Assembly (NCBI GenBank): GCA_002706085.1 | Contig: PAJO01000023.1 | Location: 33,186-92,893, forward strand | Direction: 5' to 3' | From: Alcanivoracaceae bacterium | Lineage (GTDB): Bacteria; Pseudomonadota; Gammaproteobacteria; Pseudomonadales; Alcanivoracaceae | DNA: 59,708 bases | Shown: positions 39,624 through 48,797 of the stretch, piece after piece | How positions within the stretch are numbered: position 1 is the first letter of the stretch | Layout: the number at the start of each line of letters is the position of its first letter | Translations under genes and position numbers: made by a program | Notes under the pieces: generated by a model | The model's input: only the letters and a program-made list of their open reading frames with translations | Database searches by the model: none | What the model was told of the DNA's origin: nothing

Positions 39624-42512
39624 TTACTGACAAGCCTCACAATCCGGGTCATCGATGGAGCAGGCTTGCGGCACATCCGCGGCCTGGCCGAACTCTGCGG
39701 CGGGCTCTTCCACTTTGGAGGAGACGCGGTTCAGCTTGCCATCGTTGATGGTGGATTTTTCTGCCTGGGTGGCACCGATGGCGCGCAGGTAGTAAGTGGT
39801 TTTCAGGCCTACCAGCCACGCCATCTTGTACGTGACATCCAGTTTTTTGCCGTTGGCTTCGGCGATGTACAGGTTCAGGGACTGGGCCTGGTCGATCCAT
39901 TTCTGGCGACGGCTGGCGGCTTCCACCAACCAGCGCGGCTCTACCTCGAACGCGGTACGGAACTGTTCCTTGAGGTCGGCCGGAATACGCTCGATGGGCT
40001 GTGCTGAGCCATCGTAGTACTTCAGGTCGTTGACCATCACGTTGTCCCACAGGCCGCGCTCTTTGAGAGCGTTCACCAGATACGGGTTCACCACGGTGAA
40101 CTCGCCGGACAGGTTCGATTTCACGTACAGGTTCTGATAGGTGGGCTCAATGGACTGCGACACCCCGGTAATGTTGGCAATGGTCGCGGTCGGCGCGATC
40201 GCCATCACGTTGGAGTTACGCATGCCTTTTTTGGCCATCTCGCGAACGCTGTTCCAGTCCAGAGTCTGGCTACGGTCGACTTTGCAGTATTCCTCGCCAC
40301 GCTGTTTCACCAGAATGTCGATGGAATCGATGGGCAGGATGCCCTGGCTCCACAGGGAACCATCGAACGTCTCGTAGGCGCCGCGCTCTTCCGCCAGTTT
40401 GGCGGAAGCCTGAATGGCGTAGTAGCTCACGGCTTCCATGGAGTTGTCGGCAAACTGGACGGCGTCGCTGGAGGCGTAGCTGATGCCTTGCTTGTACAGG
40501 GCATCCTGGAAACCCATGATGCCCAGGCCAACCGGGCGGTGTTTGAAGTTGGAGTTCTTCGCCTGGGGCACGCTGTAGTAATTGATGTCCACCACGTTAT
40601 CGAGCATGCGCACAGCGGTGTTGATGGTGCGCTGCAGCTTCTCGGTATCCAGGCCGTTTTCGTCCACGTGCTGTGCCAGGTTCACGGAACCCAGGTTGCA
40701 GACGGCGATTTCATCCTTGTTGGTGTTCAGGGTGATCTCGGTGCACAGGTTGGAGGAGTGCACCACGCCCACGTGCTGCTGCGGGCTACGCAGGTTGCAC
40801 GGATCCTTGAAGGTGAACCACGGGTGGCCGGTTTCGAACAGCATGGACAGCATCTTGCGCCACAGGTTGATGGCCGGGATGCGCTTGAAGTGCTTCAGTT
40901 CGCCGCTGCGGGTCTGCTCTTCGTACGCCAGGTAGGCCTTCTCGAAAGCTTCGCCGTACAGGTCGTGCAGGTCCGGGGTGTCGTTGGGGCTGAACAGGGT
41001 CCAGTCCTGCTCGTTGAGCACGCGCTTCATGAACAGGTCCGGAATCCAGTTGGCGCTGTTCATGTCGTGGGTACGACGGCGGTCGTCACCGGTGTTCTTG
41101 CGCAGCTCGAGGAATTCCTCGATGTCCATGTGCCAGGTTTCCAGGTAGGCACACACGGCGCCTTTGCGCTTGCCACCCTGGTTCACGGCCACGGCGGTGT
41201 CGTTGACGACTTTCAGGAATGGCACCACGCCCTGGGATTTGCCATTGGTGCCTTTGATGTAAGAACCAAGCGCGCGCACCGGGGTCCAGTCGTTACCCAG
41301 GCCGCCGGCAAACTTGGACAGCATGGCATTGTCCTGGATAGCACCGTAGATGCCGTGCAGATCATCCGGCACGGTGGTCAGGTAGCAGCTGGACAGCTGC
41401 GGACGCAGGGTGCCGCTGTTGAACAGGGTCGGGGTAGAGCTCATGTAGTCGAAGCTGGACAACAGGTTGTAGAACTCGATGGCGCGCTCTTCACGGTTGT
41501 CTTCTTCGACGGCCAGGCCCATGGCGACACGCATGAAGAAGCACTGCGGTAGCTCGATGCGGGTGTCGTTATGGTGAATGAAGTAACGGTCGTACAGGGT
41601 CTGCAGACCCAGGTAGGAGAACTGCAGGTCACGGTCGCCATTAATGGCCGCGCCCAGTTTTTCCAGGTCGTACTCACCGAGCTGCGGAGAGAGCAGCTCA
41701 AGCTCAATGCCCCGGCTGATGTACGCCTGCAGGGCGGCACCGTAAAGGGTGTTCATTTCTTCGTGGCTGGCACGCTCGGCCACGCCCAGGAACTGAAGGG
41801 CCTCGGCGCGGATCTTGTCCATCAGCAGGCGGGCGGTGACCTGGGAGTAGTTGGGCTCCACTTCGATCATGGTGCGCGCGGTGATCACCATGGAGGTGTT
41901 CACGTCGTTGATGGAGACGCCGTCGTACAGGTTCTTCACGGTTTCGGTGATGATCTTGTCTGCGTTGACATCGGCAAGACCGTCACAGGCGGAGCGGATC
42001 AGGTGCTCAAGACGCGCCATGTCCAGTGGCGCCTTGCTGCCGTCTTCCATGGTGACGTTCATGTCGACCTTGTGGGTCGGCTCGGGCAGTTGGGTCGCGG
42101 CTTGTTCGGCACGCTTGGTGGCCTGGCGCTCACGGTAGAGTACGTAGTCGCGGGCAACCTTGTGCTCGCCGTTACGCATTAGCGCCAGTTCTACCTGATC
42201 CTGAATCTCTTCAATATGGATGGTGCCGCCGGAGGGCATACGACGCTTGAAGGTCGCGCTGACCTGCTCGGTCAGACGAGCAACCACGTCATGGATACGG
42301 GAAGAGGCGGCAGCGGTACCGCCTTCTACGGCCAGAAATGCCTTGCTGATGGCCACGGTGATCTTGTCATCATCGTAGCTGACAACCTTGCCGTTGCGCT
42401 TGATGACGCGCAGCTGGCCCGGTGCCGTGCTGGCAATGTTCTGGTCCTGTTCGGTGCTGTCACCGGCCTGGGCGGCGGCGCCCTGTGGGTTCTGGCTCAT
42501 ATCCGTTTGCAT
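39624..42512 (-). CDS. nrdA: Class Ia ribonucleotide reductase, large (catalytic) subunit
   Basis: Makes dNDPs from NDPs with NrdB. The protein is 962 residues from the ATG at 42512 (GGAGAGGGC upstream); 34 upstream codons in frame lack a site and are Gln/His-rich. An ATP-cone (RVIKRNGKVVSYDDDKITVAISKAF) and a second cone-like region (MEDGSKAPLDMARLEHLIRSACDGL...) precede the barrel, as in Pseudomonas NrdA, where overall dATP control resides in the first cone. Active-site features SCYLTTVPDD, NLCTEITL and the Tyr pair near the C-terminal domain are present. The tail ends CSIDDPDCEACQ with a CxxC for thioredoxin reduction. It is the first gene of the operon, with NrdR- and DnaA-like sites upstream. 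Confidence 0.97.
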   Translation of the reverse strand: MQTDMSQNPQGAAAQAGDSTEQDQNIASTAPGQLRVIKRNGKVVSYDDDKITVAISKAFLAVEGGTAAASSRIHDVVARLTEQVSATFKRRMPSGGTIHIEEIQDQVELALMRNGEHKVARDYVLYRERQATKRAEQAATQLPEPTHKVDMNVTMEDGSKAPLDMARLEHLIRSACDGLADVNADKIITETVKNLYDGVSINDVNTSMVITARTMIEVEPNYSQVTARLLMDKIRAEALQFLGVAERASHEEMNTLYGAALQAYISRGIELELLSPQLGEYDLEKLGAAINGDRDLQFSYLGLQTLYDRYFIHHNDTRIELPQCFFMRVAMGLAVEEDNREERAIEFYNLLSSFDYMSSTPTLFNSGTLRPQLSSCYLTTVPDDLHGIYGAIQDNAMLSKFAGGLGNDWTPVRALGSYIKGTNGKSQGVVPFLKVVNDTAVAVNQGGKRKGAVCAYLETWHMDIEEFLELRKNTGDDRRRTHDMNSANWIPDLFMKRVLNEQDWTLFSPNDTPDLHDLYGEAFEKAYLAYEEQTRSGELKHFKRIPAINLWRKMLSMLFETGHPWFTFKDPCNLRSPQQHVGVVHSSNLCTEITLNTNKDEIAVCNLGSVNLAQHVDENGLDTEKLQRTINTAVRMLDNVVDINYYSVPQAKNSNFKHRPVGLGIMGFQDALYKQGISYASSDAVQFADNSMEAVSYYAIQASAKLAEERGAYETFDGSLWSQGILPIDSIDILVKQRGEEYCKVDRSQTLDWNSVREMAKKGMRNSNVMAIAPTATIANITGVSQSIEPTYQNLYVKSNLSGEFTVVNPYLVNALKERGLWDNVMVNDLKYYDGSAQPIERIPADLKEQFRTAFEVEPRWLVEAASRRQKWIDQAQSLNLYIAEANGKKLDVTYKMAWLVGLKTTYYLRAIGATQAEKSTINDGKLNRVSSKVEEPAAEFGQAADVPQACSIDDPDCEACQ

Positions 42513-42677
42513 GGTGCCCTCTCCGTTGTACTCGTTGTGGTGCTGTTCTGTCTGTTGTGTGGTCTTGCTGCTGATGTCAGCAGAGTGCGTGGGGCTAACC
42601 ACGCAAAGCGCCATGACACTGGATCATGGCGCAAAAAACGCATTGTTGCGGGTGGTGTGGGCTGAATTGCCTGTTAA

Positions 42678-42693
42678 CCACTATATCTTGTGT
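42678..42693. promoter_or_regulatory. NrdR-box candidate 1 (nrdA-proximal)
   Basis: CCACTATATCTTGTGT matches 14 of 16 positions of the NrdR box (ACACWATATATWGTGT). On the minus strand it contains TATAGT, a possible -10 hexamer, so binding would block initiation. It lies about 165 bases before the nrdA ATG. Confidence 0.5.
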
Positions 42694-42810
42694 CCCTTCC
42701 ATGAGTCTGCCGTTGTCCCTGAGTGGTTGAAATGCTCTAAGCGGCTGATCGCGCTGGCATTTTTCATGTTGATTACGGACAGATTGAAAACTCGTGACCG
42801 TTTAACAAAA

Positions 42811-42826
42811 ACCCAACATATTGGGG
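42811..42826. promoter_or_regulatory. NrdR-box-like site 2 (weaker)
   Basis: ACCCAACATATTGGGG matches 12 of 16 consensus positions and is a near-perfect palindrome. It could instead be the operator of another regulator. Confidence 0.3.
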
Positions 42827-42896
42827 TCGGCGCTCGAGTCCAGTACAAGTTATAGTTGGCATCGCGGTTTTGCAAGCATTTCGCCTGGGGAAATTT

Positions 42897-42905
42897 TGTG
42901 GATAA
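42897..42905. promoter_or_regulatory. DnaA box upstream of nrdA
   Basis: TGTGGATAA is the exact reverse complement of the TTATCCACA DnaA box; a partial second box (TTGTGGAGC) follows within ten bases. DnaA control of nrdAB is known in E. coli, so this may link dNTP supply to replication. Confidence 0.5.
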
Positions 42906-42956
42906 GTTGTGGAGCAATGTGGGTGCATTGCCGGCGCACTTTTTCCGTGCGGGGGA

Positions 42957-42972
42957 ACACTAGATATTGTGT
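42957..42972. promoter_or_regulatory. NrdR-box candidate 3 (best match)
   Basis: ACACTAGATATTGTGT matches 15 of 16 positions of the NrdR consensus. NrdR normally binds paired boxes about three helix turns apart, and I see no clear partner at that distance. It lies in the 640-base gene-free stretch shared with the divergent two-component operon. Confidence 0.55.
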
Positions 42973-43153
42973 TTGTCAACGGAAAAGCCACCCCGAAATC
43001 GGGGCCTGAGGCGCCTTACAACCTTCCTGCAGGTTGCCGTGGGGAATGCGGATGCGTATAAACATGCGGTAGGGATACGTTTGTAACAGTTGCCGGGTTG
43101 GGCACTGCACAAAACGACAATAATGACAGGATACCTAAAAGGATAAGGACGGG

Positions 43154-43876
43154 ATGACAACGGTTCAGGATAACCCGCCAGCCATCATGATCGTGGAAGA
43201 CGATGAGCGTCTCGCCGATCTGACCTGTGAATATCTTCAAGCCAATGGACTCGATGTGACCGTCGTCAGTGACGGGGAAGAGGCCATTCGCCGGATTCGT
43301 GCCGAGCAGCCGGATCTGGTGGTTCTCGATCTTATGTTGCCGGGAGCAGACGGATTGACCGTGTGCCGGGAAGTCCGCAGCGCGTACAAGAACCCGATTC
43401 TTATGCTGACGGCCCGAACCGACGACATGGACCAGGTGCTGGGCCTGGAAATGGGGGCGGACGATTATGTGGCCAAGCCGGTGAAGCCGCGGGTACTGCT
43501 GGCACGGATTCGTGCCCTGCTGCGCCGGGTGGAAACTGACAGCGAACGCGATAACTCTCCGGCACGGTTGGAATTCGGTGTCCTGGTGATCGACAACTCC
43601 GCCCGGGAAGTCACCCTGGCAGGGGAATCTGTGGATCTGACCAGCGCGGAATACGACCTGCTGTGGTTGTTGGCGTCCAACGCCGGCACGGTGTTGTCTC
43701 GCGAAACCATTTTCGAAAAACTGCGCGGCATTCAATACGACGGCCAGGACCGTTCCATCGATGTGCGCATTTCGCGGATTCGACCCAAGGTCGGGGATGA
43801 CCCGGAAAACCCCAAGCGTATCAAGACCGTGCGCTCCAAGGGGTATCTGTTCGTCAAGGAAATCGGCGCGGCCTGA
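43154..43876 (+). CDS. OmpR/PhoB-family response regulator (RstA-like)
   Basis: A 240-residue protein. Receiver domain with acidic pocket (IVEDDERL), phospho-acceptor Asp 59 (VVLDLMLPG), Thr in MLTART and Lys in VAKPVKP; the C-terminal ~95 residues are a winged helix (LTSAEYDLLWLLASNAGTVLSRETIFEKLRG..DRSIDVRISRIRPKVGDDPENPKRIKTVRSKGYLF). The order and the kinase sequence downstream resemble the RstA/RstB pair. It controls transcription in response to the adjacent kinase. AAGGACGGG lies just before the ATG. It is 25 bases from the kinase gene, so they form an operon. Targets are unknown; divergent nrdA is a possible but unproven one. Confidence 0.92.
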   Translation: MTTVQDNPPAIMIVEDDERLADLTCEYLQANGLDVTVVSDGEEAIRRIRAEQPDLVVLDLMLPGADGLTVCREVRSAYKNPILMLTARTDDMDQVLGLEMGADDYVAKPVKPRVLLARIRALLRRVETDSERDNSPARLEFGVLVIDNSAREVTLAGESVDLTSAEYDLLWLLASNAGTVLSRETIFEKLRGIQYDGQDRSIDVRISRIRPKVGDDPENPKRIKTVRSKGYLFVKEIGAA

Positions 43877-43901
43877 TCTGTCTGCCGCACGCGGGTGACG
43901 T

Positions 43902-45518
43902 TTGAATAGTATTTTCCTGCGGCTCTACGGGGGCTTGTTGCTGGCACTGTGTTTTATCGGTGCCATCACCTATGCCTCTGTAGAACTGGTAAACCACTAC
44001 CGCTCGGACCTGTACCGGGAAGCCATGGCTCGCGGCACCTTCTACCTGATGGCAGAGGGGTATCAGCGCTATGAGTCCCAGGAGCGGGAACGCTGGAGCC
44101 AGGTGCTCAGCAAGCTGTTCAATGCCGAGATCACCCTGAAAAATGCACAGGAACTGCAACTGGGTTATCGCGAGGATCTGCATCTGAGCGATGGTCTGGT
44201 GGTCATGCGGCTCAACGACAGCGAGGGCTATGCGGACATTCTGTTCCAGCTGCCCGGTGAAGATGCCTATATCACTACCCGCATGACCAAGGTCTCCGAG
44301 CAGCAGGCGCGGGCCACGGCAGTGCTGATCCTCAATCACCTGTCTCACTTTCCGGAAGCCGAATGGCAGCCAGCGCTGGCGAGGCTGCAACAGCACTTTG
44401 GCTATAGCCTGAGTCTGGTAAGCCGCGACAGTGTCAGCCTCGACGATGAGCAGGAGCAGAGGCTCAACCGCCGCGAGGTGGTGATTGCCCTGGATGACAG
44501 TACCCGCCGTGATTCCAGTATCCGGATTTTTGCTCCGGTAGCGCAGACCGGCATGTTGTTGATGCTGGGGCCTCTGAGCCTGTTTGATCAATTTCCGATT
44601 GAGTTGTTGCTGATTGCCGGGGCGCTGAGTTTGCTGGCGGTGGCATTTGCGACCTATCTGCAGGTCAGTCCGTTACAGCGACGTCTCAAGCAGCTGGACC
44701 GGGCAGTAAGCCAGTTGGGTACCGGAGACCTGGGCGCGTACGCCAATATCGAGGGCAACGATGCCATCGGGCAGGTGGCGGCGACGTTTAACGGCATGAC
44801 CGCGCACATTCGCAGGCTGATCGAATCACAGCGAGAAATGACCCGGGCCGTGAGTCACGAGTTGCGCACCCCGGTGGCACGGCTGCGTTTTGGATTGGAG
44901 ATGCTGGCTGATATCGAGTCCGCCGACATGCGTCGGGAAAAACTCAACGCCATGGATCATGACATCGAACAGCTTGATCAGCTGATCGATGAGATTCTCA
45001 CCTATGCCCGCCTCGAGCAGGGCACCCCGAACATCGAGTTCAAACCGGTGGTAGTGGCAGAGCTGTGTGAGCAACTGCGAGAAGAGCTGGAGACGATTCG
45101 GGGGGATACCACCATTACGGTCGAATGTGCCAACCCCCGGCTGGATGTGGAAGCCGAGGAACGCTACCTGCATCGTGTGCTGCAAAACCTGGTCACGAAT
45201 GCGCTGCGGTATGCCGGTTCCTCCATCGTTATGCGGGTGTCGGAATCCGACGGGCAGGTGGTGATCCATGTGGATGATGACGGCCCCGGCATTCCCGAGC
45301 ATGAGCGCGAGCGGGTTTTCAAGCCGTTTGCCCGGCTGGATAAAAGTCGTCATCGGGCCAGTGGCGGTTACGGACTGGGGCTGTCTATCGTGAAGCGTAT
45401 CGTGGACTGGCATGGTGGGGTTATTCGCGTCGAAGAGAGCCCGGCGGGTGGCGCCCGATTTACCGTGGAGCTTCCGCGTACCCAGCAGGAACAGCACGTT
45501 CTGGTACGTATGGGCTGA
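43902..45518 (+). CDS. Two-component sensor histidine kinase (RstB-like)
   Basis: A 538-residue inner-membrane kinase, start TTG at 43902 (GGTGACG just upstream). TM1 (LRLYGGLLLALCFIGAITYASV), a ~195-residue periplasmic sensor domain, TM2 (PIELLLIAGALSLLAVAFATYL, ~232-253), HAMP (~255-308), HisKA with phosphorylated His 319 (AVSHELRTPVARLRFGLEML) and HATPase_c with N box (NLVTNALRYA), DDDGPGIP and the GYGLGLSIVKR G box. The long periplasmic domain and the 'RSDLYREAMARGTFYLM' lead match RstB-type kinases, which in enteric bacteria respond to acid or low Mg2+; the signal here is not known. Confidence 0.92.
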   Translation: MNSIFLRLYGGLLLALCFIGAITYASVELVNHYRSDLYREAMARGTFYLMAEGYQRYESQERERWSQVLSKLFNAEITLKNAQELQLGYREDLHLSDGLVVMRLNDSEGYADILFQLPGEDAYITTRMTKVSEQQARATAVLILNHLSHFPEAEWQPALARLQQHFGYSLSLVSRDSVSLDDEQEQRLNRREVVIALDDSTRRDSSIRIFAPVAQTGMLLMLGPLSLFDQFPIELLLIAGALSLLAVAFATYLQVSPLQRRLKQLDRAVSQLGTGDLGAYANIEGNDAIGQVAATFNGMTAHIRRLIESQREMTRAVSHELRTPVARLRFGLEMLADIESADMRREKLNAMDHDIEQLDQLIDEILTYARLEQGTPNIEFKPVVVAELCEQLREELETIRGDTTITVECANPRLDVEAEERYLHRVLQNLVTNALRYAGSSIVMRVSESDGQVVIHVDDDGPGIPEHERERVFKPFARLDKSRHRASGGYGLGLSIVKRIVDWHGGVIRVEESPAGGARFTVELPRTQQEQHVLVRMG

Positions 45519-45616
45519 AGTCCGGCTTTGTCCATAAACCTGTCCGAAATCGCGTAATCTGTTGGTCTGCCGGCAGGTAAAATGCCGCGGCTTTTGCGTC
45601 TCTGTCGATCATGGAT

Positions 45617-45641
45617 GAGCACGCAAGACATTATTCAGAGG
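45617..45641. repeat. Solo degenerate end of the MITE-like element
   Basis: GAGCACGCAAGACATTATTC (continuing to 45641) matches 22 of 25 bases of the right end of the element at 13106-13130. No left end is seen nearby. It sits 28 bases before the glpK ATG, inside its leader, and is probably the scar of an old insertion or of a recombined copy. Confidence 0.6.
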
Positions 45642-45668
45642 TTCTCAAAACAACAAGGTGTTCGCCGC

Positions 45669-47156
45669 ATGTCATACATCCTCTCCATTGATCAGGGCAC
45701 CACTAGCACCCGTGCCATTGTCTTCAATGCCGATGGCCATGCCCTGGGGCAGGCACAGAAGGAATTTCGCCAGCACTTCCCGTCAGATGGCTGGGTGGAG
45801 CACGACGCCAAGGAAATCTGGAACGATACCTTGACGCTGTGTCGTGAGGCACTGCGCAACGCGCATGTGGAGGCGCAGCAGCTGGCGGCCATCGGTATTA
45901 CCAATCAGCGCGAAACCACCGTCCTGTGGGACCGTGCCACGGGCGACCCGTTGGCCCGGGCGATCGTCTGGCAGGACCGGCGCACCGCATCCACCTGTGA
46001 GGCCTTGCGTGATGAGGGGCATGAGGGGGTCGTGCGTGAGCGCACCGGTTTGTTGCTGGACCCGTACTTTTCGGCCACCAAGCTGGCCTGGTTGCTGGAC
46101 AATGTGCCGGGTGCACGGCAACGGGCCGAGGCAGGGGAGCTGGCCTTTGGCACCATCGATTGCTGGTTGTTATGGCAGCTGACCCGCGGCAAGGTGCACG
46201 CGACCGATGCCACCAATGCGTCGCGGACCCTGCTGTTTGATATCCATCGCCAGTGCTGGGACGAGGAGTTGCTGGCGCTGTTTCAGGTGCCCGCTTCAGT
46301 GTTGCCAGAGGTGCGGGACAGCGCCGGTGAGTTTGGGCTGACTTGCCCGGAGTTGCTGGGTGCGGCGGTACCGGTGGCAGGCATTGCCGGGGACCAGCAA
46401 GCGGCACTGGTTGGCCAGGCCTGTTTCGAGCCTGGGATGGTGAAAAGCACCTATGGCACGGGCTGTTTCATGGTCATGAACACCGGAGATGCGGTGGTTT
46501 CGGAAAACCGCTTGCTGACCACCGTTGGCTACCGGGTCAACGGCAAGACAACGTATGCCCTTGAGGGCTCTATCTTTGTCGCGGGGGCGGCGATCCAGTG
46601 GTTGCGTGATGGGCTTAACCTGATTCGCGATGCCAGTGAGACGGAAGCCCTGGCGCGTCGTGCCGGTTCCGCTGGCGGGGTGTACCTGGTGCCGGCATTT
46701 ACCGGCCTGGGGGCGCCCTGGTGGGACCCGCATGCGCGTGGTGCGTTGCTGGGACTGACCCGGGATACAGGCATTGCCGAAGTGGTCACCGCGGGCCTTG
46801 AAGCGGTGTGTTACCAGTCACGGGATTTGCTCGATGCCATGGCGGCGGACTGCGGTACCCGTCCCACGACCTTGCGAGTGGATGGGGGCATGGTGGTGAA
46901 CAACTGGCTGAGCCAGACCTTGTCTGATGTGCTGGGTGTCTGTGTGGATCGCCCGCAGGTGACCGAAACCACGGCGCTCGGCGCTGCCTATCTGGCCGGT
47001 CTGGGGGTTGGCTTGTACGACTCGCTGGAAGCGGTTGCGTCGCGCTGGCAGTGTGAGCGCGAGTTTGCGCCAGCACTGGAAGAGTCTGACCGGGAGCGTC
47101 GTTATCAAGGTTGGCGAGATGCCGTGGCACGGGTCTGCCGGGACGCGGGTCAGTAA
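45669..47156 (+). CDS. glpK: Glycerol kinase
   Basis: FGGY-family kinase that phosphorylates glycerol to glycerol-3-phosphate in the cytoplasm. The protein is 495 residues from the ATG at 45669 (AAGGTG upstream), the usual length; the frame opens 29 codons earlier in the repeat scar and is not used. Hallmarks: [46 protein letters not shown], the phosphate loop [23 protein letters not shown] and [24 protein letters not shown]. No glpF or glpD is adjacent, unlike the common arrangement. Glycerol use or phospholipid-glycerol salvage would follow. Confidence 0.97.
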   Translation: MSYILSIDQGTTSTRAIVFNADGHALGQAQKEFRQHFPSDGWVEHDAKEIWNDTLTLCREALRNAHVEAQQLAAIGITNQRETTVLWDRATGDPLARAIVWQDRRTASTCEALRDEGHEGVVRERTGLLLDPYFSATKLAWLLDNVPGARQRAEAGELAFGTIDCWLLWQLTRGKVHATDATNASRTLLFDIHRQCWDEELLALFQVPASVLPEVRDSAGEFGLTCPELLGAAVPVAGIAGDQQAALVGQACFEPGMVKSTYGTGCFMVMNTGDAVVSENRLLTTVGYRVNGKTTYALEGSIFVAGAAIQWLRDGLNLIRDASETEALARRAGSAGGVYLVPAFTGLGAPWWDPHARGALLGLTRDTGIAEVVTAGLEAVCYQSRDLLDAMAADCGTRPTTLRVDGGMVVNNWLSQTLSDVLGVCVDRPQVTETTALGAAYLAGLGVGLYDSLEAVASRWQCEREFAPALEESDRERRYQGWRDAVARVCRDAGQ

Positions 47157-47193
47157 CTTTTCGGAGTCTCTTGCGCTTCCGTTTTCCCTCTCC

Positions 47194-47510
47194 GCTTGCA
47201 AGCAATCTCCCACAGCGGGCAGGTCCCCACTGCTAGCCAGCACAAAGTGTGGGAACGGTGGCACCACCGCGAGTGAAGAGCCTGGTGAGGCAATCGCGGT
47301 CGAACGACCGCTCCCACTCTATTGCCTGCTGCCTGTGGCCGGTCTGCAGGCTGGCAAATCCGGATGCAGGCACGAGTCGCCCCTTCGTTTGCATGCAATC
47401 TCTCCCAGCGGACACTTCCCTACTGCAAGCCACCACAAACTGTGGGAGCGGTGCTTCCACCGCGAATGAAGGGCCGGCGAGGGCCTCGCGGCCGGATCGC
47501 CGCTCGCGCT
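47194..47510. repeat. REP-like cluster, two related ~120-base units
   Basis: Unit A (from 47194, GCTTGCAAGCAATCTCCCAC) and unit B (from 47388, GTTTGCATGCAATCTCTCCC) run in the same direction with matching internal stems, e.g. GTGGGAACGGTGGCACCACCG and GTGGGAGCGGTGCTTCCACC. They share the 'gtgggagcggt' core of the dispersed REP family. The whole 47157-47693 stretch holds no supported gene. Confidence 0.6.
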
Positions 47511-47693
47511 TTGCAGCTCTGCTTCCTCAAGTAAATCAGATGTTTACTGGCCGCTGGCGACGGGCGGTGCGAATTGGTAGACGGTCAAACTGTGAACCAA
47601 TAGGCATTTAGCATTAGTATTGACGCATAATTAATACTAAATCGTCATATCAGTGTGGTGCGGGTGGGAGGCCACACTCTTTGGGAATCCTTA

Positions 47694-48797
47694 ATGGATC
47701 ATGCTTTGACCCTTCATCCTGCAGCCATGCAGGGCCAGCGAGTGCGCCGGGTATTGTTTGCCATCCTGGCGGGAGGCGGTGCCCATACGCTGCTGTGCTG
47801 GATCACGCTGCAGCTGGATTTTTTCCGCGGTGGTGATGCGGTCTTTTACCCGCTGTTCGGCATTATCTGGGGTGGCCACTTGCTGTTCATGGCGTTCATG
47901 CTGCTGGGCCTGAACCGTCGTCTTTCCGAACCTTCGATGATCTTCCCCTTGATGGTGTGGTCGACAACTGGCCTGCTGGTAACCGCACTGGTGGTCGATC
48001 AGGCCCGCCTGTGTGTAATGATGATTTTCTTCGCGGTGGTGCAACTGGGCGTATTGCAGGCGTCGCTACGCCAGTTTGTTGCTTTGGCACTGTACTGTGT
48101 GCTGAGTTACGCAGCGATTCTCGGGGTGGTGGGTCTGTACTGGCCAGAAGTGGTTGATCTGCGTGGTGAGTGGATGCAGTGGGGCCTGTTCTCGGCCATG
48201 GTGGCGGCGGTGACCCTGCTGGCATCGGAAATTTCCGCCATCCGCAGCCTGCTGGGCAAGCGGAATCAGCAATTATCTGAGGTGGTCGAACGTATTCATG
48301 AAATGGCTGTAAAGGACGAACTGACTGGTTTCTATCGTCGTCGTCATGCCATGGAACTGCTTTCCAAGGCGTGCGGACAGGCGTCGCGAGGGGCGTTTTC
48401 TCTGGCTGTCGCGTACGTGGATCTGGATCATTTCAAACGTATCAATGATCAGTATGGGCATAGCTGCGGTGATGAAGTGCTGGTGCGCTTTGCGGAAGTG
48501 GTTCAACGTCATCTGGGAGGCCAGGATTTCGCGGCCCGCCTGGGGGGCGAGGAGTTCATGCTGGTATTGCCGGTCAGCGACCAGGCTGAGGCCGTCAACC
48601 TGCTGGAAGGGATCCTGATGGGGATGCGCAGTCAACGCTTTGACGACGCCCCGGGGTTGGCCGTGACCGCCTCGGCAGGCCTGGCCATGCTGGCCAATCA
48701 GGAGTCGCCTGCAGAGGTGGTGCGCCGGGCGGATCAGGCTCTGTATCGTGCCAAGGAATCCGGCCGTGACCGCATGATTTTGGAGGAGGCGCCATGA
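47694..48797 (+). CDS. Membrane-bound diguanylate cyclase (GGDEF), first of a tandem pair
   Basis: A 367-residue protein from the ATG at 47694 (GGGAA upstream; the frame opens 13 codons earlier). About five or six membrane segments fill residues 18-185, then a short linker and a GGDEF domain (~205-365). The active site is GGEEF (284-288) with YVDLDHFKRIND ahead, so c-di-GMP synthesis should be possible. The inhibitory I-site position reads GGQD (275-278) instead of RxxD, so product inhibition is probably lost. The stop overlaps the next cyclase gene by ATGA, so the pair is translationally coupled. The signal read by the membrane domain is unknown. Confidence 0.88.
   Translation: MDHALTLHPAAMQGQRVRRVLFAILAGGGAHTLLCWITLQLDFFRGGDAVFYPLFGIIWGGHLLFMAFMLLGLNRRLSEPSMIFPLMVWSTTGLLVTALVVDQARLCVMMIFFAVVQLGVLQASLRQFVALALYCVLSYAAILGVVGLYWPEVVDLRGEWMQWGLFSAMVAAVTLLASEISAIRSLLGKRNQQLSEVVERIHEMAVKDELTGFYRRRHAMELLSKACGQASRGAFSLAVAYVDLDHFKRINDQYGHSCGDEVLVRFAEVVQRHLGGQDFAARLGGEEFMLVLPVSDQAEAVNLLEGILMGMRSQRFDDAPGLAVTASAGLAMLANQESPAEVVRRADQALYRAKESGRDRMILEEAP

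Noticed and set aside
47194-47510. CRISPR-like array
   Set aside because: There are only two diverged units with palindromic interiors and no equal-length unique spacers, so REP-like elements explain them better.
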